Part shown: one piece after another, positions 41,108-41,711 of the stretch
Layout of the letters: the number at the start of each line of letters is the position of its first letter
Numbering within the stretch: the stretch's first letter is position 1
Assembly: GCA_948468465.1 (NCBI GenBank)
Contig: CAOKJJ010000021.1
Coordinates: forward strand, 1 to 41,711
Direction: 5' to 3'
Source: an uncultured Eubacterium sp.
GTDB lineage: Bacteria; Bacillota_A; Clostridia; Lachnospirales; Lachnospiraceae
Length of the DNA: 41,711 nt
Notes under the pieces: model-generated
Seen by the model: the letters and a program-made list of their open reading frames with translations, nothing else
Told to the model about the DNA's origin: nothing
Database searches by the model: none
Position numbers and translations under genes: made by a program

Positions 41108-41711
41108 CTTATTTGCTGCGGCATGCACAGCCATCTTCACTTACCTAACCTGGATGTACCAAAAATGCAACATTTTTGACATTGTGTTGCGTTTTTTATT
41201 GGCGATGCGGACGCCGGGTGAGGGGAAAATGACCTGGCTTGCGGCTCCTACTCCAGAATGTTAAGAATCTCTAAACATTCTGCATGGACGTAGTGGCCCC
41301 GTCCGGTCGCGTCGCGTAATCCGCCCCTGGCTTACAGCCAGTGGCTAAAAGCGACGCTGGGCTGCGCCCCTGATTTGCAGAGCAGAATGTCAAGAACTTC
41401 TAAACATTCTTCCAACGTCGCCTCCAGCCAGGCCATTTCCCCCTCACCCGGCTGGTTTTCTCAGGCTTACATGTAAACTCGCCAACATTTATGAAAGAAT
41501 CTGCAGTTGTTAAAATTTCACAGAGGATTCAAATGATTACGTAAAAAGAATATCATTTGTAATATTTACAAAGATCGGCTGGAATTCCTGTAAGTTACCG
41601 TAATACCTGACCAGCGAAATCATAGGAATATACAACAACTCAACGCTATGATTTCCGTAAAGCCAGCCAAAACCAGCTGGATGAGGGGCGGGGCCTGGAT
41701 TTCGGCGACGT
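41108..41711. other. Non-coding region rich in GC repeats
   Basis: No supported gene. The stretch contains a family of short inverted and direct repeats (listed separately) and a hairpin near 41620 (AATCATAG against CTATGATT). It is more GC-rich than its surroundings between 41195 and 41455. Confidence 0.6.
41213..41452. repeat. 240-bp inverted-repeat element with internal direct repeats
   Basis: Terminal arms 41213-41239 and 41426-41452 are inverted copies (25 of 27 match). Inside, 28-bp units at 41254-41281 and 41383-41410 are direct repeats (three differences), each itself able to form a hairpin (AGAATGTT...AACATTCT). A third partial arm copy lies at 41672-41697, cut by the window end. 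It looks like a repeated intergenic (REP/MITE-like) element. Confidence 0.65.

Noticed and set aside
41016..41264. Plus-strand 82-codon frame
   Set aside because: It overlaps a promoter and a terminator of the minus strand, lacks a ribosome site and has no protein-like pattern.

Overview
This 41.7 kb window looks like a chromosome segment from a low-to-mid GC Gram-positive anaerobe of the Clostridia, most likely a gut Lachnospiraceae. I base this on AGGAGG-type ribosome sites before almost every gene, TTGACA/TATAAT-type promoters, a guanine-type riboswitch, a rubrerythrin/rubredoxin redox protein, and family content such as DUF4422-GT8 glycosyltransferases, an XRE-led polysaccharide operon and DUF4143 ATPases. 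The genus cannot be fixed from the sequence alone.

Positions 105 to about 27,400 are one long minus-strand surface-glycan locus. It runs from an XRE regulator (27364) through a GT4, a GT2, an ABC-2 permease and ATPase pair (Wzm/Wzt or TagGH type), two more GT2 proteins, the UDP-GlcNAc 2-epimerase WecB, two paralogous multispan proteins flanking an O-acyltransferase, a phase-variable membrane protein, a DPM1-like GT2 with a flippase-like protein, a kinase/HAD/nucleotidyltransferase set, a nonulosonic-acid block (DUF115 protein, NeuA, NeuB fused to a cupin), two methyltransferases, another GT2 and a DUF4422-GT8 enzyme. Gene overlaps and short gaps suggest one transcript. The likely product is an ABC-exported polysaccharide with nonulosonic acid, methyl and acyl decorations.

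The most striking result is that this locus seems to carry two layers of phase variation. First, the DNA upstream of the XRE gene holds two 33-bp inverted repeats (27447-27479 and 27731-27763, 31/33 matches) bracketing 251 bp. A good promoter at the inner edge now points away from the operon into a terminator; inversion would aim it at the operon. This is the layout of an invertible promoter. Second, four genes carry coding-strand poly-G tracts of 7 to 9. One tract (14690-14697, G8) puts a well-initiated membrane-protein gene out of frame, so that gene looks switched OFF here. Two other genes (G9) are in frame, and the fourth (G7) lies at a start codon.

Positions 27,850 to 33,100 are a mosaic: a DUF4143 ATPase, a HicAB toxin-antitoxin pair, gene remnants (a deleted copy of a small membrane-protein gene and the tail of a glycosyltransferase), small proteins, and a pectin-acetylesterase-like membrane-anchored hydrolase whose promoter overlaps a perfect 32-bp palindrome. 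Positions 33,149 to 36,237 are a purine salvage or catabolism operon (amidohydrolase deaminase plus NCS2 permease) behind a guanine-type riboswitch that appears wired as an ON switch. Positions 36,300 to 41,060 carry an HD phosphohydrolase, a second DUF4143 ATPase, a YbaK-type deacylase and a rubredoxin / glutamate-synthase / rubrerythrin triple fusion. The last 600 bp contain no gene but hold GC-rich inverted and direct repeats.
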